Shown: positions 7,785 through 15,357, counted from the stretch's first letter. The stretch: DNA of 64,000 bases from Mycolicibacterium sp. P9-64 (GCF_008329605.1 NZ_NPKO01000006.1:62001-126000), one strand, 5' to 3'. Program-made: numbers and translations. The notes: a model not told the origin generated them from the sequence alone.

Positions 7785-8933
7785 ATGAAAACAGACCGCT
7801 TTCGTCCATTGGCGACCGCGAAGGGGCGGTTCGTGTCGGTGTACTTCGACGACTCAGGTGATACGGCAGATGCCGTGTCCCGACGCGTTGCCATATGGCG
7901 CGACGTACGCAAGCATCTGGAGGACCAGGGCGCCGACCAGCAGGTGGTCGAGAATCTCGAAGAAGCCGTTCTGCGCGGCGAACCCGCCGTGGGGAGGCAG
8001 GGGCGCGGAGTCATCGCGACGCCCGACCGGGTGCTGTTCAACGAGCACCTGCTGAGCCCGCCGCCGGTGACAACGCTTCGCGCATCGGACTACCCGTACG
8101 TCCTGCCCTTGGTGGAGTTCGGGAGGCAACGGCCAACGTACGTCTTCGCGGCAGTCGACCGTGTCGGGGCCGACATCATGCTGCATCAGGGTGACGATGC
8201 GCGGTCGGAGACGGTCGACGCCGGCGGCTATCCCGTTCACAAGGCGGCCAGCGCGGGCGTGAACGCCTACGGCGACCCACAGCATTCGACCGAGGAAGCC
8301 GTCCGCATGAACGTTCGCGCGGTCGCCGATCGGCTCACCGAGCTGGTCGATGAAACGGGTGCCGAGGTGGTGTTCGTCTGCGGAGAGGTCCGCACGCGTA
8401 CCGACGTGGTTTCGGCGTTGCCCGATCGCGTGGCAGAGCGGGTGACCCTGCTGCACGCCGGAGCACGCGGCTGTCGTGTCGGCGAGGGAGAGCTCGCGCA
8501 GGAGGTGGAGGCGGAGTTCGAGCGGCGCCACGAGGCCGAAATCGACGGAGTGGCTGACCGCTTCCGCAACGAAAAGGGGTGCGGGTCCGGACTGGCCGCC
8601 GAGGGTTTGGAGGCCGTGTGCGCGGCGCTGCGGGAGGGCGCCGTTGGCACGTTGATCGTCGCCGATCTGGGGGACGCGACGGTGGTCACGGGCGATGACC
8701 GCGTCACCGTGGCGCCCGACGCCGACGCGCTGTCGGAGCTGGGCGAAGCCGTACACCGAGTGGTGCGGGCGGATGAAGCGCTGCCGTTCGCAGCCATCGC
8801 GGTCGGCGCCTCGCTCGTTCGGGTCGATGACGGCATCGCCCCCGTTGACGGGATCGCGGCCCTGCTGCGCTACGCGCCGACGGACGTACCCCGCGCCGAC
8901 GGCACCCCCAATCGGTCTTTGGCGCCGCAATAG
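7785..8933 (+). CDS. Rv2629-like protein, Vms1/baeRF family (eRF1-like domain)
   Basis: 382 residues from the ATG at 7785; a GTG at 7767 would add six residues, but the ATG gives the family's usual N-terminus (MKTDRFRPLATAKG). It closely resembles M. tuberculosis Rv2629 end to end: 'FVSVYFDDSGDT', 'WRDVRKHLE', 'DYPYVLPLVEFGRQRPTYVFAAVDRVGAD', 'STEEAVRMNVRAVADRLTELVD', 'GSGLAAEGLEAVCAALREGAVGTLIV' and 'ADEALPFAAIAVGASLVR'. Rv2629 is a DosR-regulon gene. The fold relates to archaeo-eukaryotic release factor 1 and Vms1 peptidyl-tRNA hydrolases, so a ribosome-rescue or translation-arrest role in dormancy is possible but unproven. Confidence 0.88.
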   Translation: MKTDRFRPLATAKGRFVSVYFDDSGDTADAVSRRVAIWRDVRKHLEDQGADQQVVENLEEAVLRGEPAVGRQGRGVIATPDRVLFNEHLLSPPPVTTLRASDYPYVLPLVEFGRQRPTYVFAAVDRVGADIMLHQGDDARSETVDAGGYPVHKAASAGVNAYGDPQHSTEEAVRMNVRAVADRLTELVDETGAEVVFVCGEVRTRTDVVSALPDRVAERVTLLHAGARGCRVGEGELAQEVEAEFERRHEAEIDGVADRFRNEKGCGSGLAAEGLEAVCAALREGAVGTLIVADLGDATVVTGDDRVTVAPDADALSELGEAVHRVVRADEALPFAAIAVGASLVRVDDGIAPVDGIAALLRYAPTDVPRADGTPNRSLAPQ

Positions 8934-8990
8934 ACGCCATCGAAGGGGCGCCCCTCCACGTGGCCTGAAGCAGCTTCGCAGCGGTTGGCG

Positions 8991-9030
8991 CCGGTCGCCA
9001 CGACCCACCCCTCGGGGTCGAGGCGACCGG
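8991..9030. other. Strong 15-bp stem-loop (possible terminator or RNA element)
   Basis: CCGGTCGCC (8991-8999) pairs with GGCGACCGG (9022-9030), and CGACCC (9001-9006) pairs with GGGTCG (9015-9020). One A-A mismatch separates the two stems, and the loop is 8 nt. It begins 57 bases after the Rv2629-like stop. No U-tract follows, so it is not a classical intrinsic terminator, although mycobacterial terminators often lack one. A shorter perfect palindrome AGGGGCGCCCCT lies at 8944-8955. I see no gene in the 8934-9185 gap. Confidence 0.5.
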
Positions 9031-9185
9031 TCGCCATTGGTCCACGGCCCCTAGTGTTGACGGCAATCAAGCGACGAAGTAGAGCCGAAAGTCCACGAGA
9101 GCCCGGGTCAACCCTTCTCCGCGACCGCGAGTTAGTCGGACGCCACCCGGTCGAATTCGGGTGGCCGACCGTCTCGTGCGGGCGG

Positions 9186-9455
9186 TTACTCCTGTGAGTC
9201 GTCTGACTTGCTCAGCGCTCGGTCCGCACTCCGCACGATGCCGCGATTGAACTCGTACTGTGCGGTGACGAGTTCACGAGCTTGCTTGGAGACGGAGATT
9301 TCATACCCCTCGTCCTCGTACTGGTGCCAATCCATCAAGGTGAGGGATTCATCGCCCATCACGGCTTCGCGGGTGGCCCAGCGAACGGCGGCGTCCGACT
9401 CCACTGATCCATCCACAGCCGCCGGGATTCCTTACGTGGTCGTGGATTCCGACAT
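9186..9455 (-). pseudogene. Truncated universal stress protein gene with an early in-frame stop
   Basis: Starting at the ATG at 9453-9455 the frame reads MSESTTT, a TAA stop (9432-9434), then GIPAAVDGSVESDAAVRWATREAVM. This is the N-terminus of a mycobacterial universal stress protein with the stop where a Tyr or similar codon would be expected. The frame then continues to TGA at 9186, giving about 90 codons against about 150 (single) or 290 (tandem domain) in intact proteins. A GTG at 9414-9416 could restart translation of a 76-residue product. Such proteins are typical DosR targets, and the context fits a decayed one. Confidence 0.6.
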
Positions 9456-9496
9456 TTCCCAGTCCTCATTGTCAGTTGGTGTTTGGTTGGACCGGT

Positions 9497-9571
9497 CTAC
9501 TTCTTCGGGCTGCGTCCAACGATGTAGGTGGTGAGAACCGCCATTACGGCGAAGACGATCGCGATCAACAC
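9497..9571 (-). CDS. Possible small single-helix membrane protein (24 residues)
   Basis: From GTG (9569-9571) the frame reads MLIAIVFAVMAVLTTYIVG, then RSPKK and a TAG stop. This is one hydrophobic helix with a basic cytoplasmic end, ending 41 bases before the universal-stress-protein fragment on the same strand. Codons upstream in frame (IIDWPTAA) continue to a TGA at 9598, so a non-canonical start just upstream is also possible. No strong ribosome-binding site is seen. The hydrophobic run with charged end is unlike random sequence, but coding status is unproven. Confidence 0.35.
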   Translation of the reverse strand: MLIAIVFAVMAVLTTYIVGRSPKK

Positions 9572-9673
9572 CGCAGCAGTTGGCCAGTCGATGATTCACC
9601 GCCACGCGATCCGGTGACGCGTTCGAGCGCTGTCCTTGCAATCGACGCTATGTGCCCGGGCCCCAGCGGAGGA

Positions 9674-9708
9674 GGGTCATTGGTCCCACGCGAGGTGCCA
9701 GTGGTCCT
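9674..9708. promoter_or_regulatory. Tandem DosR-box-like sites, 21 bp apart
   Basis: Site 1, GGGTCATTGGTCCC (9674-9687), matches 11 of 14 DosR core positions. Site 2, GTGCCAGTGGTCCT (9695-9708), is weaker. Their starts are 21 bp apart, two helical turns, so bound dimers would lie on the same DNA face. They stand 101-135 bp upstream of the Rv1733c-like ATG. The rest of the 9456-9808 gap holds only the small candidate gene on the other strand and a run of GATCGATC repeats near 9767-9795. Confidence 0.5.
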
Positions 9709-9808
9709 CGGCGGTGGTGACCCATGGCGGGCCGTTCGACTCTGTGCCAATGGGCCCGGCAACGGGACGATCGATCGATACTGGATCTCGATCGATGAAG
9801 GAGATCGA

Positions 9809-10405
9809 ATGGACACCTTCACGCTCAGCTTGGGTCAGCCTTGGTTCGTCCGTGCATTGGGCCGAAACCCGCTGGTGCGCTGGAGCGATCGGCTCGAGTC
9901 CGTACTCCTCATTCTGGTCTTCGCGACAGCACTCATCGTGATGCCGGTTGCTGGCGCGATCGGCACCGCGGTGTACGAGTCCCGCGCTCACCTCTACGCG
10001 GAGCAGGCGCAGACACGGCACACGATCGCCGCCACCGTCGTCGAGCCCAGCACCCCCATCGTTGGACAGAATGAGGAGGCGTTCCGCGCCGACGCCCGCT
10101 GGCAAGCCAATGGCGTCGAGCATTTCGGCTCGGTTGAGTTGACACGATCGACCAAGGTCGGAGACCGAGTGGATGTCTGGGTGGACGCCGACGGCAGTCA
10201 GGTCGCAGCGCCGATGTCGACATCGCGGGCCGCCATCGAAGCGTCGTTCGCGGGGGTGGGCGTATGGCTCAGCGCACTGGCCGGCGTCACGACATTGTCG
10301 ATGCTGGCGCGTTGGTGGCTGAGCCGTCGCCGCTGCAGCGGCTGGGACCGAGAGTGGCGGGAGCTGGTCAACGAGGGCGGCGGCCGGACCAGCAGTCAAC
10401 CGTAG
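9809..10405 (+). CDS. Rv1733c-like transmembrane protein
   Basis: 198 residues. The ATG at 9809 follows a GAAGGAG ribosome-binding site by 5 bases. It shows the Rv1733c layout: an N-terminal 'RNPLVRWSDRLESVLLIL', a first membrane helix (about 30-55), the exported segment starting 'TAVYESRAHLYAEQAQTRH' with 'RWQANGVEHFG' and 'GDRVDVWVDADG', then a second helix ('GVGVWLSALAGVTTLSMLARWWL') and a basic tail. Rv1733c is a strongly hypoxia-induced DosR-regulon antigen whose biochemical role is unknown. Tandem DosR-like sites lie upstream, and a SHOCT gene follows 34 bases downstream. Confidence 0.85.
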   Translation: MDTFTLSLGQPWFVRALGRNPLVRWSDRLESVLLILVFATALIVMPVAGAIGTAVYESRAHLYAEQAQTRHTIAATVVEPSTPIVGQNEEAFRADARWQANGVEHFGSVELTRSTKVGDRVDVWVDADGSQVAAPMSTSRAAIEASFAGVGVWLSALAGVTTLSMLARWWLSRRRCSGWDREWRELVNEGGGRTSSQP

Positions 10406-10439
10406 GAGTGGACGCGATTCACGAACTGAAGGAGTGATC

Positions 10440-10700
10440 ATGATGTTCTGGTATGACCACGACATGGGCTGGTGGGGGTACGCCGGCATGGGTATTGGGA
10501 TGGTGCTTTTCTGGGCGTTGCTGATCGCCGGGATGGTCGCGTTGATCGGATTCGTGACCGGTAGCCGAGCGAATCGGCAAGCGCCGCCGCCTGAAACGCT
10601 GTCCGCCGAGCAGATCCTCGCCGCACGATTCGCGTCTGGGGAGATCAGCGAGACGCAGTATCGGGAACGGATTGCCGTGCTGCATGGTTCCGCTCCCTAA
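10440..10700 (+). CDS. Small SHOCT-domain membrane protein
   Basis: 86 residues from the ATG at 10440, which lies 7 bases after AAGGAG; the GTG at 10434 overlaps that signal and is less likely. The N-terminus is rich in Trp, Tyr, His and Met (MMFWYDHDMGWWGYAGMG), followed by one membrane helix (about 15-40) and a C-terminal SHOCT domain ('SAEQILAARFASGEISETQYRERIAVL'). SHOCT domains occur at the ends of small membrane or oligomerising proteins, and the function is not established. It probably shares the transcript of the Rv1733c-like gene. Confidence 0.75.
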   Translation: MMFWYDHDMGWWGYAGMGIGMVLFWALLIAGMVALIGFVTGSRANRQAPPPETLSAEQILAARFASGEISETQYRERIAVLHGSAP

Positions 10701-11041
10701 CCGCGACAACCGCGCCCGAGCCGCGGAGGCCGCGATGTCAGGGGCAGGTAGTGAGGCTCCCCTCACCGAGCCGCGCTTCGCGTGCGTCGGGTGCGGATAT
10801 CGGGCCTGATGAAAACTCAACGGAATTTACATCTTTCGGGCTCGCCGTCGCCGGTGCCGCGTTTTCAGGCGTCGAAGTTTCTCAACCGTAACGAATTTGG
10901 ACCCAACAGCGTGCGGGATCATCGCCGAAGTCGCGTGGATCCACACGCGCGAAACGCAGTGTCATCACGGGTGGTGACTTTCGCCCCTGGCGGGCAAACG
11001 GCTCCTGGTGTCTGCTGGATGCGGGACACGAGGAGGTAGTC
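10701..11041. other. 341-bp intergenic region with a hairpin and a DosR-like site
   Basis: No convincing gene is seen. A short hairpin GTGAGG-CTCC-CCTCAC (10751-10766) 50 bases after the SHOCT stop may end that transcript. GTGACTTTCGCCCC (10974-10987) matches 11 of 14 DosR core positions and lies 54 bp upstream of the DUF2267 gene, so it may be its control site. The stretch 10808-10908 is less GC-rich than its surroundings. Confidence 0.4.
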
Positions 11042-11473
11042 ATGCCCATCAATACGAAGGTTTCGGCGTTGGATCACGCGACGCACGTTGCGCATACGTG
11101 GGTCAACGGGGTCGCCAGGGAATTCGGCACCGAGGACCGGGAGTTCGCTTACGGAGTGCTGCGGGCTTGGCTGCATGCACTTCGGGATCGCCTCACGGTC
11201 GAGGCGGCGGCGCACTTTGCGGCCCAGCTGCCTGACTTGATCAGAGGCGTCTTCTACGCGGGCTGGGATCCCAGCGCCGTCCCTGTGAAGTACAACGTCG
11301 AGTCCTACACGGTCCGATTTGCCCGTGAGGCCAACATCGCCGTCCAGGACGTAAACAAGGCTGCCGCAGCGACCACCGCCGCGTTAGGGCACTTCCTCCC
11401 AGCTGCCCAGATCGACAAGGCCCTTGATCACCTTCCTGCCGAAATCCGGATCCTGCTAACGCCCCAACCGTGA
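11042..11473 (+). CDS. DUF2267 domain protein
   Basis: 143 residues, starting 4 bases after GAGGAGGT. The whole protein is one DUF2267 domain of helical repeats: 'LDHATHVAHTWVNGVAREFGTEDREFAYGVLRAWLHALRDRLTVEAAAHFAAQLPDLIRGVFYAGW', then 'AAAATTAALGHFLPAAQIDKALDHLPAEIRILL'. No enzymatic residues are evident, and the activity of the family is unknown. DUF2267 domains also occur in M. tuberculosis dormancy-regulon proteins (for example Rv2030c), which fits the island and the DosR-like site upstream. Confidence 0.8.
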   Translation: MPINTKVSALDHATHVAHTWVNGVAREFGTEDREFAYGVLRAWLHALRDRLTVEAAAHFAAQLPDLIRGVFYAGWDPSAVPVKYNVESYTVRFAREANIAVQDVNKAAAATTAALGHFLPAAQIDKALDHLPAEIRILLTPQP

Positions 11474-11571
11474 CACGGGCGACGCGTGCCCCAACCGCGT
11501 GACCCTGCGCCGCGTGGGGCCTGAACGTCGGGTAACGCATTGGCAGTCGGACGCCGCCTGATGGGGCAGCC

Positions 11572-12489
11572 TCACTCGCTGGCAGCCGGGCGCGGCCAGC
11601 CCGATTCCGGCAGGGCGCCCTGCGGTGGGCGTATCCGATCGAGCACGGCGCGTAGCGGGGGCCACGTGGCGCGACCGATCCTGGTGACCGCGTACGCCGT
11701 GAGGACCACCGAGGGGTCGGACAGCGGTACGACCTTGACGCCGGTGCCCGTGGGTCTGCCCATGGGCAGCAGCCCTACGCCGTACCCGGCGACGATGAGG
11801 TCCTCGACGAGTTCCAGGCTGTCTATCTGGTGTGCAATGCGCGGCACGAATCCGGCGAGGGCGCCAAGGGTGCGAACCGCGTCCTCGTCGGCGGTGTTGC
11901 GGGAGTTCACGATCCAGGTGCGGTCGTAGTAGCCGGACACGTCCGGCGGTCGGTCGGGCTCGTCGTCGGGGACGCCGAGACCCCACGGGATCGACCACAA
12001 CGGAACGGATTCCAGCGCGGGTCCCGGTGCGGCTGGCGCCAGGTTGTAGTCGTAGGTCAGGGCGAGGTCGAGGTCGTCGTCGGCCAGGAGCGCGAACGCC
12101 TCGATGGGCTCGTACTCACTGATCACGACCTCCACGCCGGGATGGCGGTGGGTCAGGTCGGCGAGGATCGGCAGAAGGGACACCCGGATACCGGTGGCGA
12201 ACCCTCCGGCCCGCAACGTGCCTGCGGGCTCGGCGTCGGGGTCGAGGTCGAGGCGCGCGGCGTCGACGGCGGCGAGAATCGTGACGGCGTGGTCGGCGAG
12301 GCGGCGGCCGGCGGGCGTTAGCCGCACACGGCGTCCCTCGGGCTCGATCAACGGCGTGCCGGTCTCCTTGGCCAGTGCCGCGATCTGCTGGGACACCGTC
12401 GAGGTCGTCAGGTGGTACGTCTCGGCGACGGCCCGCATCGATCCCATCCGGGACAGCGCGAGGAGCAGGTGTAGGCGGCGAGTGTCCAC
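11572..12489 (-). CDS. LysR-family transcriptional regulator
   Basis: 305 residues from the GTG at 12487-12489 (MDTRRLHLLLALSRMGSM), the normal LysR beginning. The HTH is visible as 'MRAVAETYHLTTSTVSQQIAALAKETGTPLIEPEGRRVRLTPAGRRL' (about 17-63). A substrate-binding domain with 'GTLRAGGFATGIRVSLLPILADLTHRHPGVEVVISEYEP' follows. Longer in-frame starts upstream, including ATG at 12519, would run into the operator region and the divergent gene. It is divergent from a thioesterase-fold gene, which is its most likely target. Confidence 0.85.
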   Translation of the reverse strand: MDTRRLHLLLALSRMGSMRAVAETYHLTTSTVSQQIAALAKETGTPLIEPEGRRVRLTPAGRRLADHAVTILAAVDAARLDLDPDAEPAGTLRAGGFATGIRVSLLPILADLTHRHPGVEVVISEYEPIEAFALLADDDLDLALTYDYNLAPAAPGPALESVPLWSIPWGLGVPDDEPDRPPDVSGYYDRTWIVNSRNTADEDAVRTLGALAGFVPRIAHQIDSLELVEDLIVAGYGVGLLPMGRPTGTGVKVVPLSDPSVVLTAYAVTRIGRATWPPLRAVLDRIRPPQGALPESGWPRPAASE

Positions 12490-12518
12490 GAGGCCATTGT
12501 CCGCATTCGGTGAACGCA

Positions 12519-12536
12519 TTGAGTGCGATCGATCAA
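12519..12536. promoter_or_regulatory. Candidate LysR operator
   Basis: TTGA-N10-TCAA, an 18-bp dyad containing a GATCGATC core, lies between the LysR start and the divergent thioesterase-like gene at 12557. This is where LysR regulators normally bind to control both directions. Confidence 0.4.
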
Positions 12537-12556
12537 CCTCATGCGACGATGCGGGA

Positions 12557-13375
12557 ATGACCGCACGCCCGGCACACTTCATCCAGACCGCACCGGATCG
12601 GTTCCTTCCGACGGTGAGTGCGCAGAGCCACTGGGGCGAGGACCACCTGAATGGCCCGGCCTTGGTCGCGTTGGTCGCCCGCACGCTCGAGGAGGCCTAC
12701 GGGCTCGACGATTTCATGCCTGCGCGGCTCACGGTCGAGTTGTTCAAGGCCGCCCGCGGCGTCGAGACCACCGCAGTGACGCGGTTGGTGCGCGACGGCA
12801 GGCGGGTGCGCAACTCCGAGTGTGAACTGATCCAGGACGGTGTCGTCGTGGTGAAGGCGGTCCTGGTCCAGTACCGGAGATCGTCTCCTCCGCGCGGCGA
12901 AGAATGGTCGTCCAGTGAGGGTTTCACGCCGCCGCCCGAGACCGAGGGGCAGCGTCCCATGACGATGGGCAGTGACGATGGTGGTTGGTCGCATGCGATT
13001 GCCGACCATCAGAACACCTCGCGTAAGCGCACCTTCAACCGCACCGTGGACGTCGTCTCTGGCACGTCCAATTCACCGTTCGTCAACGCGGCGATGGCCG
13101 CCGAAGGCACCAGCCTGGTCACCAATCTCGGCACGGCAGGGGTGGGCTACATCAACGGCGACCTGACCGTCGCGCTGGCGCGGTTGCCACTGGGGGACTG
13201 GATCGGCGTTCAGGCCGACTCGCACTTGGTGTCCGACGGCGTCGGTGTCGGCACGGCAACGCTGTTCGACCACACGGGACCGTTCGGCTCGGGCACCGTC
13301 ACTGCCGTCAGCAACGCGGCGGCGCAGATCGACTTCGCCAACGATCCGTTTCCGACGCGGGGGCCGACGGCCTGA
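12557..13375 (+). CDS. TesB-like acyl-CoA thioesterase (double hot-dog fold)
   Basis: 272 residues, starting at the ATG at 12557. The N-terminal half ('HWGEDHLNGPALVALVARTLEEAYGLDDFMPARLTVELFKAARG') and C-terminal half ('NAAMAAEGTSLVTNLGTAGVGYINGDLTVALARLPLGDWIGVQADSHLVSDGVGVGTATLFD') look like the two hot-dog repeats of TesB-like thioesterases. That family hydrolyses acyl-CoA esters; the substrate cannot be read from the sequence. The divergent LysR regulator probably controls it. Confidence 0.75.
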   Translation: MTARPAHFIQTAPDRFLPTVSAQSHWGEDHLNGPALVALVARTLEEAYGLDDFMPARLTVELFKAARGVETTAVTRLVRDGRRVRNSECELIQDGVVVVKAVLVQYRRSSPPRGEEWSSSEGFTPPPETEGQRPMTMGSDDGGWSHAIADHQNTSRKRTFNRTVDVVSGTSNSPFVNAAMAAEGTSLVTNLGTAGVGYINGDLTVALARLPLGDWIGVQADSHLVSDGVGVGTATLFDHTGPFGSGTVTAVSNAAAQIDFANDPFPTRGPTA

Positions 13376-13393
13376 AGGGACGCGGACGCCGCA

Positions 13394-14566
13394 CTACTGC
13401 AGCGCCACCCCGAGTTCCTGGGCGAACACCTCGATCATGTGTTGCACCCCAATCTCGTTGCGGCCGATGATCATGTGGTCGTGCTGGCCGTGACGAACAC
13501 CTTCGCCACACTGCGGAAGCATCGTGAAATCCTCATCGCGGACAGCCGCGTGGACATTCTCGTAGATCGCGTCGTAGGCCGCGCGCTGCTCGTCGGTGGT
13601 GGCGGGGATGCGCCCCATCCAACTGTGCCGCACGGTGCAGCGGGTCGGCGCGCCGGCGGGCAGAATGTCGATGATCTCCACCCCGACGGGGCTGTTGGCC
13701 AGGATCAGATTCGGGTAGATCCAATAGATCACGCCCATGTTCATGTGGGGATCCCAGGAGCCGGTGGGATCGTGTTCGAGGTTGGTGACCCAGTTGAAGG
13801 GGAAGCCGATCCGGTGGTGCTTGCCGAACTCGTCATAGACGCAGGTGTTGGCGATCGTGTTCTGGCCAATCACGCTCTGGCCGTGTACGAATGGGAAGTG
13901 GTAAGCCTCGGCGAACGCCTCCAATGCGCCCTTCCATGACACATCGGAGTCGAACTGGCGCTCGGTGTGGTAGCCGTACGACGCGTAATTCAGTTGCGCC
14001 AGTTCCGGGCCGAGGTCTCCCAGGTGGGCGTCGAGGTCGATCGCGGCGTCAGCAGTCAGGACGGCCCAGATGAAGCCGTGACGCTCTTCGCTCGGCAGTT
14101 CGACCAAGCCGTAGTCGGCCTTGTTCATCGAGTCGAACCCCGCGCTACCGGGCACCATGAAGAGTTCGCCGGTGTTGCGGTAACTCCAGGCGTGATAGGG
14201 GCAGACGAACTTCGAGGCATTGCCCGATCCGCAGGCCGGCATCGCGCCGCGGTGTCGGCAGTAGTTCAAGAAGACGTGGCTGGCACCGGTGCGGTCCCGG
14301 GTGACCAAAAGCGAATCTCCCAAGACAGACCGGACCATGAAGTCGTTCAAGTTGGGCAGTTGTGCCGATGGCACGATGGCCAAGGGCACACGACGCAGAA
14401 TCTGAGATTCCTCGATCTCGGTGATCTTGGGATCCCGGTAATAGTGCAACGGAACCCGCAGCTCGTGGTCGGCCATGTCGGTGGTCTTGTCGAACGCATG
14501 GCGCAAGGCGCGACGAGTCAGCTCTTCGTCGTGTCCATCCACCCGCGTCTCGGCCGTCGACTTCAT
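13394..14566 (-). CDS. Rieske aromatic-ring-hydroxylating oxygenase, alpha subunit
   Basis: 390 residues. The Rieske centre is C103-x-H105 ... C122-x-x-H125 with the normal 16-residue gap ('NYCRHRGAMPACGSGN', 'FVCPYHAWSYR'). The mononuclear iron site is visible as 'EAFAEAYHFPFVHG' (H223, H228), with an Asp/Glu ligand expected in 'RDEDFTMLPQCGEG' near the C-terminus. The family inserts oxygen into aromatic or other hydrophobic substrates using electrons from a reductase. No beta subunit, ferredoxin or reductase adjoins it. The divergent TetR gene, with a palindrome between, is its likely repressor. Confidence 0.88.
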   Translation of the reverse strand: MKSTAETRVDGHDEELTRRALRHAFDKTTDMADHELRVPLHYYRDPKITEIEESQILRRVPLAIVPSAQLPNLNDFMVRSVLGDSLLVTRDRTGASHVFLNYCRHRGAMPACGSGNASKFVCPYHAWSYRNTGELFMVPGSAGFDSMNKADYGLVELPSEERHGFIWAVLTADAAIDLDAHLGDLGPELAQLNYASYGYHTERQFDSDVSWKGALEAFAEAYHFPFVHGQSVIGQNTIANTCVYDEFGKHHRIGFPFNWVTNLEHDPTGSWDPHMNMGVIYWIYPNLILANSPVGVEIIDILPAGAPTRCTVRHSWMGRIPATTDEQRAAYDAIYENVHAAVRDEDFTMLPQCGEGVRHGQHDHMIIGRNEIGVQHMIEVFAQELGVALQ

Positions 14567-14602
14567 CGCTTCTCCTCTGGTTGCCGCCCACTGTTCGGAT
14601 CA

Positions 14603-14632
14603 GACTATACAATCGAACTTGAATGTATAGTC
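14603..14632. promoter_or_regulatory. TetR operator, 9-bp perfect inverted repeat
   Basis: GACTATACA (14603-14611) and TGTATAGTC (14624-14632) are perfect inverted arms separated by 12 bp. The site lies between the Rieske oxygenase and the TetR gene and is unusually AT-rich. It covers an ATG at 14623 that is in frame with TetR, which argues that TetR starts further downstream. Confidence 0.65.
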
Positions 14633-14673
14633 AAGATTTGGTGGAGGCAACTGCGGGATACGAAGGTGCGAAG

Positions 14674-15357
14674 ATGCGAAGCATGCGCAGGCATGGCTGG
14701 TCGGGCGACATGCCCACCGATGACGAGGATGCGATCAGGCGGATTGTCAGCGCATCGCGCCAAGTGATCGATGAGCGTGGAAGCCTCAGCATGTCGGAGG
14801 TCGCCCAGTCGCTGGGTATCACCCGCGCCACCATGTATCGGTATTTTCCCAACCACGAAGCGCTTCTCCGCGCGACGGCCATTTCAGCCGTTGGCCGCTT
14901 TCTGGATCATCTGGCCGAGCATCTCGACGCACTCACCACCCCCAAGGAGGCGGTCGTCGAAGGCATTGCCTACACACTCGAGCAGCTACCCAACGACAAG
15001 TACCTTGGAATGGTGATGCAGCCTGGCAAGGCAAGCGCCTTCACCGCCGGCGTCACCTCCGAGGTTGCGATTTCCTTCGGCCGGTCGATCATGAGCCGGT
15101 TCAACATCGACTGGGCCGCTGCGGGATTCGATGACGGTGAATTCGACGAACTCGTCGAATTCATGCTGCGTACCTTGCAGTCGCTCATCCTCGACCCCGG
15201 GGAACCGCCGCGCCGGGGAGCCGAACTTCGTGCCTACCTGCGCCGCTGGATCGGCCCCGCCGTCCGTGCGCATGCCGAGCCGACGGCCACCCCCGAACGT
15301 GAACCCCGAGGGCTCGGGAACGAGAGCATTCGAACAACGACGCCGACAGTTCGGTGA
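14674..15357 (+). CDS. TetR-family transcriptional regulator
   Basis: 227 residues from the ATG at 14674, just after GAAGG; an in-frame ATG at 14623 lies inside the operator palindrome and is rejected. The DNA-binding domain is 'IRRIVSASRQVIDERGSLSMSEVAQSLGITRATMYRYFPNHEALLRATA' (about 21-69). The C-terminal ligand domain is variable and gives no substrate. It probably represses the divergent Rieske oxygenase and itself. Confidence 0.85.
   Translation: MRSMRRHGWSGDMPTDDEDAIRRIVSASRQVIDERGSLSMSEVAQSLGITRATMYRYFPNHEALLRATAISAVGRFLDHLAEHLDALTTPKEAVVEGIAYTLEQLPNDKYLGMVMQPGKASAFTAGVTSEVAISFGRSIMSRFNIDWAAAGFDDGEFDELVEFMLRTLQSLILDPGEPPRRGAELRAYLRRWIGPAVRAHAEPTATPEREPRGLGNESIRTTTPTVR

Noticed and set aside
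10782..11039. 85-residue open frame in the gap before the DUF2267 gene
   Set aside because: Basic, low-complexity translation without domain, and it covers the likely control region of the next gene.
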